In this document: positions 6,765-15,672 of the stretch, one piece after another
Layout of the letters: each line of letters opens with the position of its first letter
Position numbering within the stretch: position 1 is the stretch's first letter
Source: JAYODW01 sp038116745
GTDB taxonomy: Bacteria > Pseudomonadota > Gammaproteobacteria > Ga0077536
NCBI GenBank assembly: GCA_038116745.1
Contig: JAYODW010000025.1
Span: forward strand, 11,418 to 75,417
Length of the DNA: 64,000 bases
Direction of reading: 5' to 3'
Program-made: the position numbers and the translations under genes
Notes under the pieces: model-generated
The model's database searches: none
Told to the model about the DNA's origin: nothing
What the model saw: only the letters and a program-made list of their open reading frames with translations

Positions 6765-8045
6765 TCAGCGTTCGAGTTCATAGACCACGCGGCCGCCGAC
6801 CAGCGTATGAGTGACCCGGCCGCGCAGCGTGTGGCCGAAAAACGGGGAGTTGAGGCCACAACTTAAAGCGGTCGATGCGTTCAGGATCCATTCGTGGCTC
6901 GGGTCAAAAATGCAGATATCCGCTCTTTCGCCTTTGACCAGAGTGCCTCCCTGCAGACCGAGAGCTGCAGCCGGCGCCAGAGTGCAGGCCGCGAGCGCCC
7001 GGGACAGCGGTACCCTGCCGCGCCCGACGACGTCCAGTAGAAGGGGAATGAAGGTATCGAAGCCGGAGATGCCGGGTGCAGCTGCCGCGAACGGCGCGGC
7101 TTTGGCGTCCGCATCCTGCGGCTGATGATGCGCCGAGAGTGCGTCGATGTCGCCCTTTTTCAACGCCGCGACGAGCTGCTGCCGGTCTCGTTGCGAGCGC
7201 AGTGGCGGTTGCACATTCGCTGCTCCGCTGTAGTTGCTGACCGCGCTGTCAGTGAGGCACAGATGGGCGAGGCCGACGTCTGCCGTCACGGCCAGGCCGT
7301 CGGCGCGGGCGCTGGTAATGTAGGGGACCGCCGCGCCGGTTGAGAGCGTGTGAAAGTGGGCTTTGACGCCGGTAGCCGCAATCAGCATGAGATCGCGGGT
7401 CAGACCGATAAGCTCGGCGGCAGCGGGTATGCCTGGAAGTCCGAGGCGGGTGCTCTGAGCGCCCTCGTGCATGACGCCCTTGGCCGACAGCCAGGGATCG
7501 GCCGGTTGCAGCACGACGGTCAGGTTGAGCGTGGAGGCATAGGCGAGCGCGCTTTTAAGCACGCTCGTGTCGCGCACGGGATTGTTCGCATTGGACACAG
7601 CGACGCAGCCGATATCTTTCAGCGCCTGCATCTCAGCGAGGATTTCGCCTTCCAGCTCGCGCGTCAGCGCGCCGATGCAGTGAACGCGCGCACCGCGCAC
7701 GCCGCGGGCGCGTTGGTGGATAAGCTCGACGACGGCCGGCGTGTCGACGACCGGATCCGTATCCGGTGTGGCGCACACGGTGGTAAACCCGCCGCTCGCT
7801 GCCGCCGCGAGCTCGCTCGCAATGGTGGCTTTGTGTTCCGCGCCCGGCTCGCGCAGGTGGGCGCTGATTTCGATCAGGCCGGGGCAAACTACGAAACCCT
7901 GCGCGTTGATCTCCCGCGACGCTTTGAAGCCGCGCGGTTTGCGCCCGATGCCGGCTACCGTTCCATCCTCGACCCACAGGTCGCTTACCGCGTCGAGGTC
8001 CTGAGCCGGGTCAATTACCCGGCCATTTCTGATCCGGATATTCAT
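6765..8045 (-). CDS. pyrC': Pseudo-dihydroorotase PyrC' (inactive DHOase, PyrB partner)
   Basis: 426 residues of the dihydroorotase fold, but catalytic positions are lost. The active-site strand, normally DxHxHLREPG, reads EISAHLREPG, so the first metal histidine is serine. The region around the catalytic aspartate, normally ATDHAPH, reads LSAHHQPQ. Metal binding and catalysis are therefore unlikely. In Pseudomonas-type gammaproteobacteria such a PyrC' is a structural subunit needed for aspartate transcarbamoylase (PyrB) assembly. The start overlaps the pyrB stop by 4 bases, implying coupled synthesis, and no pyrI regulatory chain is present. A true dihydroorotase must be encoded elsewhere. 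Confidence 0.88.
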   Translation of the reverse strand: MNIRIRNGRVIDPAQDLDAVSDLWVEDGTVAGIGRKPRGFKASREINAQGFVVCPGLIEISAHLREPGAEHKATIASELAAAASGGFTTVCATPDTDPVVDTPAVVELIHQRARGVRGARVHCIGALTRELEGEILAEMQALKDIGCVAVSNANNPVRDTSVLKSALAYASTLNLTVVLQPADPWLSAKGVMHEGAQSTRLGLPGIPAAAELIGLTRDLMLIAATGVKAHFHTLSTGAAVPYITSARADGLAVTADVGLAHLCLTDSAVSNYSGAANVQPPLRSQRDRQQLVAALKKGDIDALSAHHQPQDADAKAAPFAAAAPGISGFDTFIPLLLDVVGRGRVPLSRALAACTLAPAAALGLQGGTLVKGERADICIFDPSHEWILNASTALSCGLNSPFFGHTLRGRVTHTLVGGRVVYELER

Positions 8046-9007
8046 GATGACGCGTGGGAGCCGATCACCATGGACATGACTGCCATGCGCACCGCAATAC
8101 CATGGGTCACCTGCTGCAGGATGACAGACTGCTGTCCATCGGCGACGGCGGAGTCTATTTCCACGCCTCGATTGATTGGCCCCGGGTGCATCACAATGGC
8201 ATCGCGGGCGGCGCGCCGCAGTCGTCGCGGGGTCAGGCCGTAAAGGCGGAAATACTCGTGTCCGCTTGGTAGCAGGGCACTCTGCATACGCTCCTGTTGC
8301 AGTCGAAGCATGACGATCACATCGACGTCGGTAAGGCCTTCATCGAGATCATGGAATATGGACACGCCTAGCTCTTCGATCCCGTCCGGCAGCAAGGTTC
8401 GCGGGCCGATCACCCGCACGTCGGGGACTCCGAGGGTCTTCAGGGCGTGGATTTCTGACCGCGCGACCCGCGAGTGGGCAATGTCACCGACGATCGCTAC
8501 CCGCAGATCCTCAAAGCGCGCCTTGTGCCGGCGGATGGTGAACATATCGAGCAGCGCCTGGGTTGGATGCGCATGGCGTCCGTCCCCTGCATTTATCACG
8601 CTGATCTCCGCTGACACCTGGCGCGCGATGAACTCCGGGGCACCGCTGTCCTGATGACGGACTACGAACATGTCGGCTGCCATGGCTTCGAGTGTCTTCA
8701 GCGTGTCTGAGAGTGTTTCGCCCTTGCGGGTCGCGCTGGCCTCGATATTCAGATTCATGACATCTGCGGAGAGGCGTTTTGCGGCGAGTTCAAAGGTCGT
8801 GCGTGTACGGGTGCTGGGCTCGAAGAACAGGTTGATGACCGTTTTGCCGCGCAAAAGCGGGACTTTTTTGACGGCGCGCTCGCCAACCACCGCGAATTGT
8901 TCAGCGTAGTCGAGGATTTCGAGCAGCAGCGCTCGCGGGATACCTTCGATAGTCAGGAAATGCTTGAGTCGCCCCTGGGCATCAAATTGAATCCCATCGC
9001 CGCTCAT
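8042..9007 (-). CDS. pyrB: Aspartate carbamoyltransferase catalytic subunit PyrB
   Basis: 321 residues. The carbamoyl-phosphate loop FFEPSTRTRTTFE and the HPGPINRG segment near the C-terminus are intact, as are the central DGRHAHPTQALLD helix and VAIVGDIAHSRVARS. It condenses carbamoyl phosphate with aspartate, the first committed step of pyrimidine synthesis, in the cytoplasm. The N-terminal extension before LKHFLTIEG is modest, as in class A pseudomonad-type enzymes that form a dodecamer with PyrC'. It is preceded by pyrR and overlaps pyrC' by 4 bases. Confidence 0.95.
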   Translation of the reverse strand: MSGDGIQFDAQGRLKHFLTIEGIPRALLLEILDYAEQFAVVGERAVKKVPLLRGKTVINLFFEPSTRTRTTFELAAKRLSADVMNLNIEASATRKGETLSDTLKTLEAMAADMFVVRHQDSGAPEFIARQVSAEISVINAGDGRHAHPTQALLDMFTIRRHKARFEDLRVAIVGDIAHSRVARSEIHALKTLGVPDVRVIGPRTLLPDGIEELGVSIFHDLDEGLTDVDVIVMLRLQQERMQSALLPSGHEYFRLYGLTPRRLRRAARDAIVMHPGPINRGVEIDSAVADGQQSVILQQVTHGIAVRMAVMSMVIGSHASS

Positions 9008-9083
9008 GTGTTTTCAGGAGTAAAGTCTGACAGGACGCTTTGAGCGCTGGGGAGCGCGAGTGCGTTAGCCGGAGACGTAAAGA

Positions 9084-9599
9084 TCAAGGTCGACTGTCCC
9101 AGACTTCGAGCCGCAGTGGGTCGGGGCCGCGAAGCTTAACATGCTCATCGGCAGCGAGTTTCATGCGCATGCCGTAGACACTGGCATCTATGGGCAACTC
9201 CCGTCCGCTCCGATCGACAAGAACCACCAGCTGTATTGAGCGCGGCCGGCCGTAGTCAAAAATCTCGTTCATGGCCGCGCGGATGGTTCTTCCGGTGAAC
9301 AGAATGTCATCGACCAGCAGCAGGTCACGATCGTCTACCTGAATCGGAAGCTGCGAGGGCTCGACGGTGGGATGCAGTCCGATACGACTGAAGTCGTCAC
9401 GATAAAAAGCGATATTGAGTTCGCCCACCGGCTCTGCGATCCCGAGCCGCAGGCGTAGCCGCTCGGCGAGCCACACGCCGCCCGTCCGGATACCGATCAG
9501 GAGAGGATTGTCGACGCCGGTTTCGGCGAGTTTCGCCTGCGTTCGGAGGCACATCTCATCAAGCAGGGCTTCAACATCGATCGCGGGATCTGAGGGCAT
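9084..9599 (-). CDS. pyrR: PyrR bifunctional pyrimidine operon regulator / uracil phosphoribosyltransferase
   Basis: 171 residues from the ATG at 9599, chosen because AGGAG lies just upstream and overlaps the ruvX stop; the frame is open further but upstream residues fall inside ruvX. The PRPP-binding loop LLLVDDILFTGRTIRAAM is clear, as are IGIRTGGVWLAERL and the C-terminal KLRGPDPLRLEVWD. PyrR has a phosphoribosyltransferase fold. In Gram-positives it binds pyr mRNA; in gammaproteobacteria its place between ruvX and pyrB is conserved and it is thought to influence pyr expression. The 76-base gap to pyrB shows no convincing attenuator to me. Confidence 0.92.
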   Translation of the reverse strand: MPSDPAIDVEALLDEMCLRTQAKLAETGVDNPLLIGIRTGGVWLAERLRLRLGIAEPVGELNIAFYRDDFSRIGLHPTVEPSQLPIQVDDRDLLLVDDILFTGRTIRAAMNEIFDYGRPRSIQLVVLVDRSGRELPIDASVYGMRMKLAADEHVKLRGPDPLRLEVWDSRP

Positions 9600-9606
9600 A
9601 GTGCTC

Positions 9607-10014
9607 CTAGCGCGGTTTGATTGTCTCAAACCAGGTTTCGAGAATGATACGCGCGGCGGCTGCGTCCACCCCCAGGCGTGCTGCGTCAGCCGAGCCTTCC
9701 GCCGCATAGGAAGACAGCCTTTCGTCTATGAAATGTACGGGCTTGCCGTAACGTCCGTGCAGCCGTCCGGCAAAGCGATCAATGGCCGCAGCCAGCGAGT
9801 GAGGCTTGCCGTCCGCAGTTCCCGGGCGTCCCAGAACAAACAGATCCGGCTGCCACTCGTGGACCAGGCGTCCGATGTCGTCCCAGTCGGGTCTATGCTG
9901 CTTGACCTTGATTGTACCTAGCGCCTGCGCGGTGCGGCTTAGATCCTGCCCGACCGCAGCGCCGATCCGGCGCAGACCGAAATCGAAGGCCAGCACCGTG
10001 CGGACCGTGTGCAT
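9607..10014 (-). CDS. ruvX: RuvX/YqgF, Holliday-junction resolvase-like / pre-16S rRNA nuclease
   Basis: 135 residues, the usual length. RNase H-like fold with the first acidic strand TVLAFDFGLRRIGAAVG, a central PDLFVLGRP strand, the acidic HFIDERLSSYAAE segment and a final DAAAARIILETWF helix with aspartate. YqgF processes the 5' end of 16S rRNA and has been proposed as an alternative Holliday junction resolvase. It starts directly after yqgE and ends at the pyrR ribosome-binding site, the conserved yqgE-ruvX-pyrR order. Confidence 0.95.
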   Translation of the reverse strand: MHTVRTVLAFDFGLRRIGAAVGQDLSRTAQALGTIKVKQHRPDWDDIGRLVHEWQPDLFVLGRPGTADGKPHSLAAAIDRFAGRLHGRYGKPVHFIDERLSSYAAEGSADAARLGVDAAAARIILETWFETIKPR

Positions 10015-10575
10015 TCAGGCGTGTCCGACCTCGTGTGACAGCGCATTGACATCGATGCCCAGGGCGCTGGCCGCAGCGGACCAGCGCTTTTCGGGTGCCA
10101 GCTTAAAAATAACCTCCGGGCTCGCAGGGCCACTCAGCCAGGCATTGCCCGCCATCTCCTGTTCGAGCTGTCCGGCGCCCCAGCCGGCATAGCCCAGCGC
10201 AAGCAGGCAGTCAGACGGCCCGGTGCCCTGAGCCATGGCCTCGAGGATATCTCTGGATGTCGATACGCCGATTTCGGGGGTGACCGAGATCGTGGAATCC
10301 CAGGCGTTGCCGGGGCGATGAAGGACAAAACCCCGGTCGGTGTGCACCGGACCGCCCCGGTAGACAGGTTGCGCCGGTGAACCCGGCAGGTGATTGCTCA
10401 GGTTCATCTGCTCGTAGACCTCTTCCAGCGTAATTTCCAGCGGACGATTGATCACGATCCCCATAGCTCCCTCGTCGTTATGGACGCAGACATAGGTCAC
10501 GGTTTTCGTGAAATTCGGGTCGTCGAGCGCGGGCATCGCGATCAGAAATTGGTTGGTGAGGTCAAAGCTTTCCAT
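10015..10575 (-). CDS. algH: YqgE/AlgH family protein (UPF0301)
   Basis: 186 residues from the ATG giving MESFDLTNQFLIAMPAL, the standard YqgE start; a TTG 36 bases earlier is less likely. Typical family segments are visible: DPNFTKTVTYVCVHNDEGAMGIVINRP (given in part), then YRGGPVHTDRGFVLH and a GYAGWGAGQLEQE loop. The biochemical role is unknown. In Pseudomonas AlgH was linked to alginate regulation and the fold is solved. The gene abuts ruvX without a gap and follows tonB by about 50 bases in the same orientation. Confidence 0.93.
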   Translation of the reverse strand: MESFDLTNQFLIAMPALDDPNFTKTVTYVCVHNDEGAMGIVINRPLEITLEEVYEQMNLSNHLPGSPAQPVYRGGPVHTDRGFVLHRPGNAWDSTISVTPEIGVSTSRDILEAMAQGTGPSDCLLALGYAGWGAGQLEQEMAGNAWLSGPASPEVIFKLAPEKRWSAAASALGIDVNALSHEVGHA

Positions 10576-10628
10576 CAGCTGCAGTATTCCCGCCCTGAGG
10601 GAGATCCTCAAGTCACGCCTGCTGCGCG

Positions 10629-11627
10629 TCAGCGCGCAGAAAACTGCTGGTTGTTCAGGAATTTCCAGGTACGCGTGACGTGCAGGATGTCTACCTCTTC
10701 CCGTATATCGTCGGGGAAAGGGGCAAAGGGCGCGGCGAGTTCAACGATGCGTACAGCAGCCGCATCGAGGACTTTGTGTCCGGAAGACCGGCGGACGGTG
10801 ATCTCGGCCACGCTCCCGTCGGGATAGAGCGCGACGTCTAGGAGCAGGTTGCCGGAAAGCTCGCGACGTCGTGCTTCGTCTGGGTAGTTGATGTTGCCGA
10901 TACGCTCAACTTTTGCACGCCAGGCTTCCATGTAGGCGGCGTAGCGGAATTCCCGCGTGTTGGCTGAGATGTACTTCTGGCGCGGATTGGTCGCGCGCGC
11001 GTCCAGACGCTGCTGCACGTCGGCATTCAAGCTGGCCAGCGCAAAGGAGCGAGTCAGTAGCTGAGCCGCGGTTGGCAGCTGCGTCGGCGGGGCCGGCGTC
11101 TTCGGGACGGGCTCCGACACAGGTTCTTCGGTCGGATTGCCTTCGAGCAGGCGGTCTGCGGGGCCCTGAGCGGGTAGTGGTGCTGATGTCGGGGTGGCCC
11201 TCACCAGCAGCTCCGCGGCCTCGCGGGGTTTCTCTGCCCGTGTCAGCTGACTCTCCTGTTCTACCCGCGCGGCTGGCGGCGCCGGCGCGGGCGCGATAGC
11301 GGTCGGTGGCGTTGCGCTCTGCGCCGCAATCTCAGCCTTTTCCGACGGCAGTGGTGCTCTCACCGGCGAAGCGGGAGATGACTCGCTCTGCGCTTTTTTG
11401 CCGCCCCCCTGCAGGTTGGTCTGGGCCAGCGCTTCAGCTTTCTCCGGCGCTTGGGATTTCTCTGGAACGAGAAGGATCTCCATCGCTTCATAGCCCGCCG
11501 CCGGATCGGGTTCGGGAGCAAAGCTCACCCCCAGAATTACCATTGCGTGCACGATGATGGCGACACACAGGGTCAGGCCAAAGCGATCATCGGGCGTAAT
11601 GGCGGGCTTCAGCGCGACGCTGCTCAT
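10629..11627 (-). CDS. tonB: TonB-family energy transducer (TonB3-like)
   Basis: 332 residues. An N-terminal membrane anchor (about 17-37, GLTLCVAIIVHAMVILGVSF) is followed by a long proline/alanine/glutamate-rich periplasmic linker (about 45-190). The C-terminal domain has YMEAWRAKVERIGNINYPDEA, then SGNLLLDVALYPDGSV and VTRTWKF. This layout is that of TonB, which couples the proton gradient via ExbBD to outer-membrane receptors. The place between gshB and yqgE matches the TonB3 locus of Pseudomonas, which has been connected with twitching motility. No exbB/exbD genes are in the window. Confidence 0.88.
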   Translation of the reverse strand: MSSVALKPAITPDDRFGLTLCVAIIVHAMVILGVSFAPEPDPAAGYEAMEILLVPEKSQAPEKAEALAQTNLQGGGKKAQSESSPASPVRAPLPSEKAEIAAQSATPPTAIAPAPAPPAARVEQESQLTRAEKPREAAELLVRATPTSAPLPAQGPADRLLEGNPTEEPVSEPVPKTPAPPTQLPTAAQLLTRSFALASLNADVQQRLDARATNPRQKYISANTREFRYAAYMEAWRAKVERIGNINYPDEARRRELSGNLLLDVALYPDGSVAEITVRRSSGHKVLDAAAVRIVELAAPFAPFPDDIREEVDILHVTRTWKFLNNQQFSAR

Positions 11628-11696
11628 GATGCAGAAATCACGTCTGAGAAATTCCTGTGTTCCGGTCTTTGAGCGCGCTCACCAGACCTGCTCAGA

Positions 11697-12650
11697 TCAC
11701 AGGCGGGCGAGGATGGCTTCCATCAGCATTGCGCCGATGTCGGTGCCGAACTGGGTCTGGATCTCGCGCGCGCAGGTGGGACTGGTGACGTTGATTTCAG
11801 TCAGGCGGTCTCCGATGACATCGAGTCCGACAAACAGCAGGCCTCGGCTGCGCAGCTCAGGGGCAACCCGCCGGCAGATCTCCTTGTCGCTGTCGGACAA
11901 AGGTTGCGCAACGCCGCGTCCTCCGGCGGCCAGGTTGCCGCGGAGCTCCCCGGCAGCAGGGATGCGGGCGAGGGCATAAGGCACCGGCTGACCGTCAACA
12001 ACGAGGATGCGTTTATCTCCCTCGCGAATAGCCGGCAGGTATCGCTGGGCCATGCAGAATCGCTGCTCCAGGGCTGTCAGCGTTTCAAAAATGACACTCG
12101 CGTTTTCATCAGAGCGGTGCACCCTGAAGACCGAGGCGCCCCCCATTCCGTCCAGTGGCTTGACCACGATGTCTTCGTGCGCGGCTAAAAAGCTTCTGAG
12201 ATCCTGTTCACGACGGGTTACCAGGGTGGGCGGACAGACGTCTGAGAACCAGGCGGTAAACAGTTTTTCGTTAGCGTCTCGCACTGACCGGGGATCGTTG
12301 ACCACCAGCACACCGGCAGCCTGTGCACGCTCGAGTATGTAGGTCGCAAATACAAACTCCATATCGAACGGCGGGTCCTTGCGCATCAGGACACAGTCGA
12401 ATTCGGTGAGTGCTTGTGCGTCTCCGCCGCTGTCCGGTCCGAGCTCGAACCAGCGCTCCGAGGAATCGAATACGGTCAGCGCGCGGCGGTGAGCCCGCGC
12501 CTCGCCATCAAACAGGAGCAGGTCGTCCAGCTCCATGTAATACAGCTCGAACCCTGCGCGCTGTGCGGCGAGTAACAGAACAAGGGTGGTGTCTTTCTTA
12601 GGGTTGATCCGAGCGATCGGATCCATGATAACGCCAAGGCGACGAGGCAT
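11697..12650 (-). CDS. gshB: Glutathione synthetase GshB
   Basis: 317 residues from the ATG giving MPRRLGVIMDPIARINPKKD, the classic GshB N-terminus; the frame is open 36 bases upstream without benefit. ATP-grasp features are visible: VVKPLDGMGGASVFRV and the metal/substrate region ending ITSP-like NVTSPTCAREI. It ligates gamma-glutamylcysteine and glycine with ATP in the cytoplasm. It begins the long minus-strand run and is divergent from hemC across about 200 bases, so its promoter should lie in that gap. Confidence 0.94.
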   Translation of the reverse strand: MPRRLGVIMDPIARINPKKDTTLVLLLAAQRAGFELYYMELDDLLLFDGEARAHRRALTVFDSSERWFELGPDSGGDAQALTEFDCVLMRKDPPFDMEFVFATYILERAQAAGVLVVNDPRSVRDANEKLFTAWFSDVCPPTLVTRREQDLRSFLAAHEDIVVKPLDGMGGASVFRVHRSDENASVIFETLTALEQRFCMAQRYLPAIREGDKRILVVDGQPVPYALARIPAAGELRGNLAAGGRGVAQPLSDSDKEICRRVAPELRSRGLLFVGLDVIGDRLTEINVTSPTCAREIQTQFGTDIGAMLMEAILARL

Positions 12651-12812
12651 GGTGGCGAGGCTCACGGCAGGGTCTGGACGGCGCACACCTTACCACAGGA
12701 AAACTGCTAGCATGCTCGCGCTTTTGCCTTGATTTACAGCATATTCTTCAACTTTCGCAGGCCACAGCGCATAGCTCGCGAGCGCCTGCGGGCGTCGTCT
12801 TCTGGAGGCTTC

Positions 12813-12845
12813 ATGACGCTCTCCGTCGCTTTGAGACCGAGGTAA
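12813..12845 (+). other. Possible short leader ORF upstream of hemC
   Basis: A 10-codon reading frame (MTLSVALRPR) starts at an ATG 4 bases after a strong TGGAGG and ends in TAA 10 bases before the hemC GTG. It is in a different frame from hemC, so it is not an alternative hemC start. Its Shine-Dalgarno is at least as good as that of hemC itself (AAGGGA). It could be a translated leader that couples or tunes hemC translation. Chance occurrence cannot be excluded; only conservation or ribosome profiling would decide. Confidence 0.35.
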
Positions 12846-12855
12846 GGGATCTGCT

Positions 12856-13788
12856 GTGACAAGACTTTCCACTGTGCGGATTGCGACCCGAGCGAGTCGG
12901 CTTGCTTTGTGGCAGAGCGAACACGTAGCGGCGCTGCTGCGCGCGGCGCACCCCGGAGTAGAGATAGAGCTTCTGCCGATGACGACCACCGGTGATCGCA
13001 TCACCGATCGCGCGCTCGCCGCCATCGGAGGGAAAGGACTTTTCATCAAGGAACTCGAAGTCGCGATGCAGGAAGGCACCGCCGATCTCGCCGTTCACTC
13101 CATGAAAGACGTCCCGGCAGGGCTGCCAAACGGCTTCGCGCTCGGCGCGATTCTCGAGCGAGAGGACCCGCGGGATGTTCTGGTTGCCGCGGCGCCCTGC
13201 AGCGTGGCCGAACTGGCGTCCGGCGCCCGAGTCGGAACCTCCAGCCTGCGCCGCCGGAGTCAGCTGCTCGCGCTCCGGCCGGACCTCGAGGTGTTGGATC
13301 TCCGCGGAAACGTTCCGACCCGTCTCGCGCGGCTGGCTGAAGGGGCGTACGACGCCATTGTGCTGGCCGCGGCGGGCTTGAAGCGGCTGGCGCTGTTCGA
13401 CGAGCGCTGCACGCTTCTGGAGCCTGACTCATTCCTGCCCGCAGTCGGACAGGGCGCGATTGGTATCGAAATCCGCGCTGGCGATAAAGACGTTGCCGCG
13501 CTGGTTGGCGTGCTGCACCATCAGCCGACCGCAGACTGTGTAACCGCAGAGCGCGCGATGAACGAGCGACTGGGTGGCAGCTGCCACGCGCCTGTCGCCG
13601 GCTTCGCTCAGCTGGGGCCTGATCTCCTCTCACTTGAAGGTCTCGCCGCAAGTGTCGACGGCGCTGATGTAGTTCGGCAAACTGCGCGCGGTCCGGCAGC
13701 CGATGCGGCCGGGATAGGGGAGCGGCTGGCCGACAGCATGCTCAGAGCGGGTGCCGACTCCATTCTGGAGCGGGTAAATAAGGGCTAG
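12856..13788 (+). CDS. hemC: Porphobilinogen deaminase (hydroxymethylbilane synthase) HemC
   Basis: 310 residues from a GTG with AAGGGA upstream. N-terminal VRIATRASRLALWQ, catalytic D85 in HSMKDVP, basic substrate loop SSLRRRSQLLALRP (129-142) and the dipyrromethane cofactor cysteine C243 in LGGSCHAPVAGF are all present. It polymerises four porphobilinogens to hydroxymethylbilane in the cytoplasm. It starts the hemC-hemD-hemX-hemY block, with a possible 10-codon leader ORF just upstream, and is divergent from gshB. Confidence 0.96.
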   Translation: MTRLSTVRIATRASRLALWQSEHVAALLRAAHPGVEIELLPMTTTGDRITDRALAAIGGKGLFIKELEVAMQEGTADLAVHSMKDVPAGLPNGFALGAILEREDPRDVLVAAAPCSVAELASGARVGTSSLRRRSQLLALRPDLEVLDLRGNVPTRLARLAEGAYDAIVLAAAGLKRLALFDERCTLLEPDSFLPAVGQGAIGIEIRAGDKDVAALVGVLHHQPTADCVTAERAMNERLGGSCHAPVAGFAQLGPDLLSLEGLAASVDGADVVRQTARGPAADAAGIGERLADSMLRAGADSILERVNKG

Positions 13789-13799
13789 CTGAACGCCGC

Positions 13800-14591
13800 A
13801 TGATGAACGACCAGTCGCTGGACGGGATTACCGTCCTTGTCACCCGGCCTGAAGGGCAGATTGAAACCCTTGCCACAGCCATAGAGGCGCAGGGGGGAAC
13901 TGCGATCAACGCGCCGATGCTTGTTATTTCCCCGCTGGTCGATCCAACGGCGGCGCAGGCCGCAGCATCGGCGCTGGACCAAATCGATATCGCGATCTTC
14001 GTGAGCAAAAACGCCGCTGAATTCGGCATGGAATTGCTCAACGCCAAGGGCGCGAGCCTGGATCGCGTCCCGGTGTTTGCCGTCGGCCTCGGCACCAGAG
14101 ACACACTCAATCGTCTTGGGCTGGCCGCGGTGCAGGCCCCGGCGACCGAGTTCAGCTCGGAGGGGTTGCTGAAACTGGAGACCCTGCAGCAGGAAGCGGT
14201 CGACGGACGCCGCGTGGTCATCTTCCGCGGTGTCGGCGGGCGCGAAGTGCTGGCTAAAACACTCGAGCGCAGAGGCGCAGAGGTGCGGTACTGCGAGTGT
14301 TATGAACGGCAGAAACCGGACGTGGTTCTGGGCACGGTGCTGAAAGCGCATGACGTTCGGGTACCCGACGTCGGTCTGGCAACCAGTCTTGAGAGCCTTA
14401 CCAATCTGGTTGAGAAAATAGAGGAAGAGGGTATCGATCGGCTGTTCGATATGCAGATGCTCGTAGTGGGGTCGCGCGTTGGACAGGAGGTCGAGTCGCT
14501 GGGGTTTACGCAACGCCCTCTCGTGGTCGAAAACCCCTCTGACGAGAGCATTCTACGGCGATTGATCCGCTGGGCTGACGAAGAGTCATGA
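13800..14591 (+). CDS. hemD: Uroporphyrinogen-III synthase HemD
   Basis: 263 residues; two adjacent ATG codons offer the start. The family is poorly conserved in sequence, but the two-lobed layout fits: an N-terminal VLVTRPEGQIETLATAIEAQ segment, a middle VIFRGVGGREVLAKTLERRG and CECYERQKP, and a C-terminal lobe with VGLATSLESLTNLVE. It closes and inverts ring D of hydroxymethylbilane to give uroporphyrinogen III. It starts 11 bases after hemC and its stop overlaps the hemX ATG, so the block is translationally coupled. Confidence 0.9.
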   Translation: MMNDQSLDGITVLVTRPEGQIETLATAIEAQGGTAINAPMLVISPLVDPTAAQAAASALDQIDIAIFVSKNAAEFGMELLNAKGASLDRVPVFAVGLGTRDTLNRLGLAAVQAPATEFSSEGLLKLETLQQEAVDGRRVVIFRGVGGREVLAKTLERRGAEVRYCECYERQKPDVVLGTVLKAHDVRVPDVGLATSLESLTNLVEKIEEEGIDRLFDMQMLVVGSRVGQEVESLGFTQRPLVVENPSDESILRRLIRWADEES

Positions 14592-15670
14592 GTGAGACGC
14601 AGACTGATGTGACTGCAGAACCCGCTGTCGGGCCGGCTCAACCGGACGCGCCGCGGCGGTCTTCTCTATGGCCGTTGCTGATGGCGTATCTGTGGCTGCT
14701 GGCTTTATCTGTTGGCGCTGCGTACTGGCATCACCACATACTCCCTGCTAACGAGAGCGCAACCGAGGAACGTCTCGAGGCGGCTGAGAGGGCGCCGCGC
14801 GATCTCAAAGCCGGCCTGGAGAGCGTGCGCCTGGAGCTTGCCGAAACGGTCCGCGCACAGCAGACGCAACAGCAGGCGCTGGTCACGGTGCAGCAGGATC
14901 AGGATGCAGTTGCAGCACAGCTGGCCGATCTGCGGCCCGAGCACGAGGCCGCGGCGGTGGACTGGATCCTTGCCGAAGTTGAATACCTGATACTCGCGGC
15001 CACGCAGCGCCTGGCTCTGGAGCAGGACGCAGCAACGGCTGGCGCTGCATTACACGCGGCCGATCTGCGCCTCAGAGGCGGACGTGAACCTGCTTTCCTT
15101 CCGCTGCGAGAACAGCTCGCCCGTGACATCGCTTCCCTGCAGAGCGTGGACACGGCAGATGTGGAAGGCCTTGCGCTATCACTCGCGGAGGCCATTGCGC
15201 AGGCGGACGCGCTGCCGACGCGTGAAATAGACGGGCTGCACGGTGTTACCGCGGAAAGCACCACGCCAGGGGCGGCTGGCACCGACTGGCAGGCTCTGCT
15301 TCTGACCTTGTGGCAGGACCTTAAAAGCCTGGTCGAGGTGAAAGACGGCGAGCTGTCAGACGGCGCCCTGTTCGATCCAAAGCTGCGCTCTGTGCTGCAG
15401 CAGAATCTGAAGCTTGAGCTGGCCAGTGCCCGGCTTGCCGTGTTGCGCCGCGACAACGCCAATTTTCGCGCTTCGGCCCGGCTCGTGGGTCAGCTGCTGA
15501 ACGACTATTACGACACCGGCAGCGCCGCTGTTCGTGCGCTGTCCGCGCAGATGCAGGCCGCTGAGCGGATTGATCTGCGCCCGGCTCTGCCGGATGTCAG
15601 CGCCAGTCTGGATCGCGTTCGCGAACTGCGCGCGCGTCAGCATGGGGATGGCGGCGGAGCTCTGCGCTGA
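14588..15670 (+). CDS. hemX: HemX, membrane protein of the haem locus
   Basis: 360 residues. A proline-rich cytoplasmic start is followed by one transmembrane helix (about 28-46), then a predicted coiled coil of repeated acidic, glutamine-rich heptads (about 55-120) and a periplasmic alpha-helical domain ending with RIDLRPALPDVSASLDRVRE. This is the HemX (DUF513) architecture. The old name uroporphyrinogen-III methyltransferase for HemX is misleading: no SAM motif is visible. Its role in haem synthesis is unclear. It overlaps hemD by 4 bases and is followed by hemY after 2 bases. Confidence 0.9.
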   Translation: MSETQTDVTAEPAVGPAQPDAPRRSSLWPLLMAYLWLLALSVGAAYWHHHILPANESATEERLEAAERAPRDLKAGLESVRLELAETVRAQQTQQQALVTVQQDQDAVAAQLADLRPEHEAAAVDWILAEVEYLILAATQRLALEQDAATAGAALHAADLRLRGGREPAFLPLREQLARDIASLQSVDTADVEGLALSLAEAIAQADALPTREIDGLHGVTAESTTPGAAGTDWQALLLTLWQDLKSLVEVKDGELSDGALFDPKLRSVLQQNLKLELASARLAVLRRDNANFRASARLVGQLLNDYYDTGSAAVRALSAQMQAAERIDLRPALPDVSASLDRVRELRARQHGDGGGALR

Positions 15671-15672
15671 CG

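Noticed and set aside
7350..8243. Plus-strand open frame opposite pyrC' and pyrB
   Set aside because: Antisense shadow of conserved genes without an associated ribosome site.
9008..9083. PyrR-controlled attenuator between pyrR and pyrB
   Set aside because: No convincing hairpin with T-run or PyrR binding loop could be recognised in the 76-base gap.
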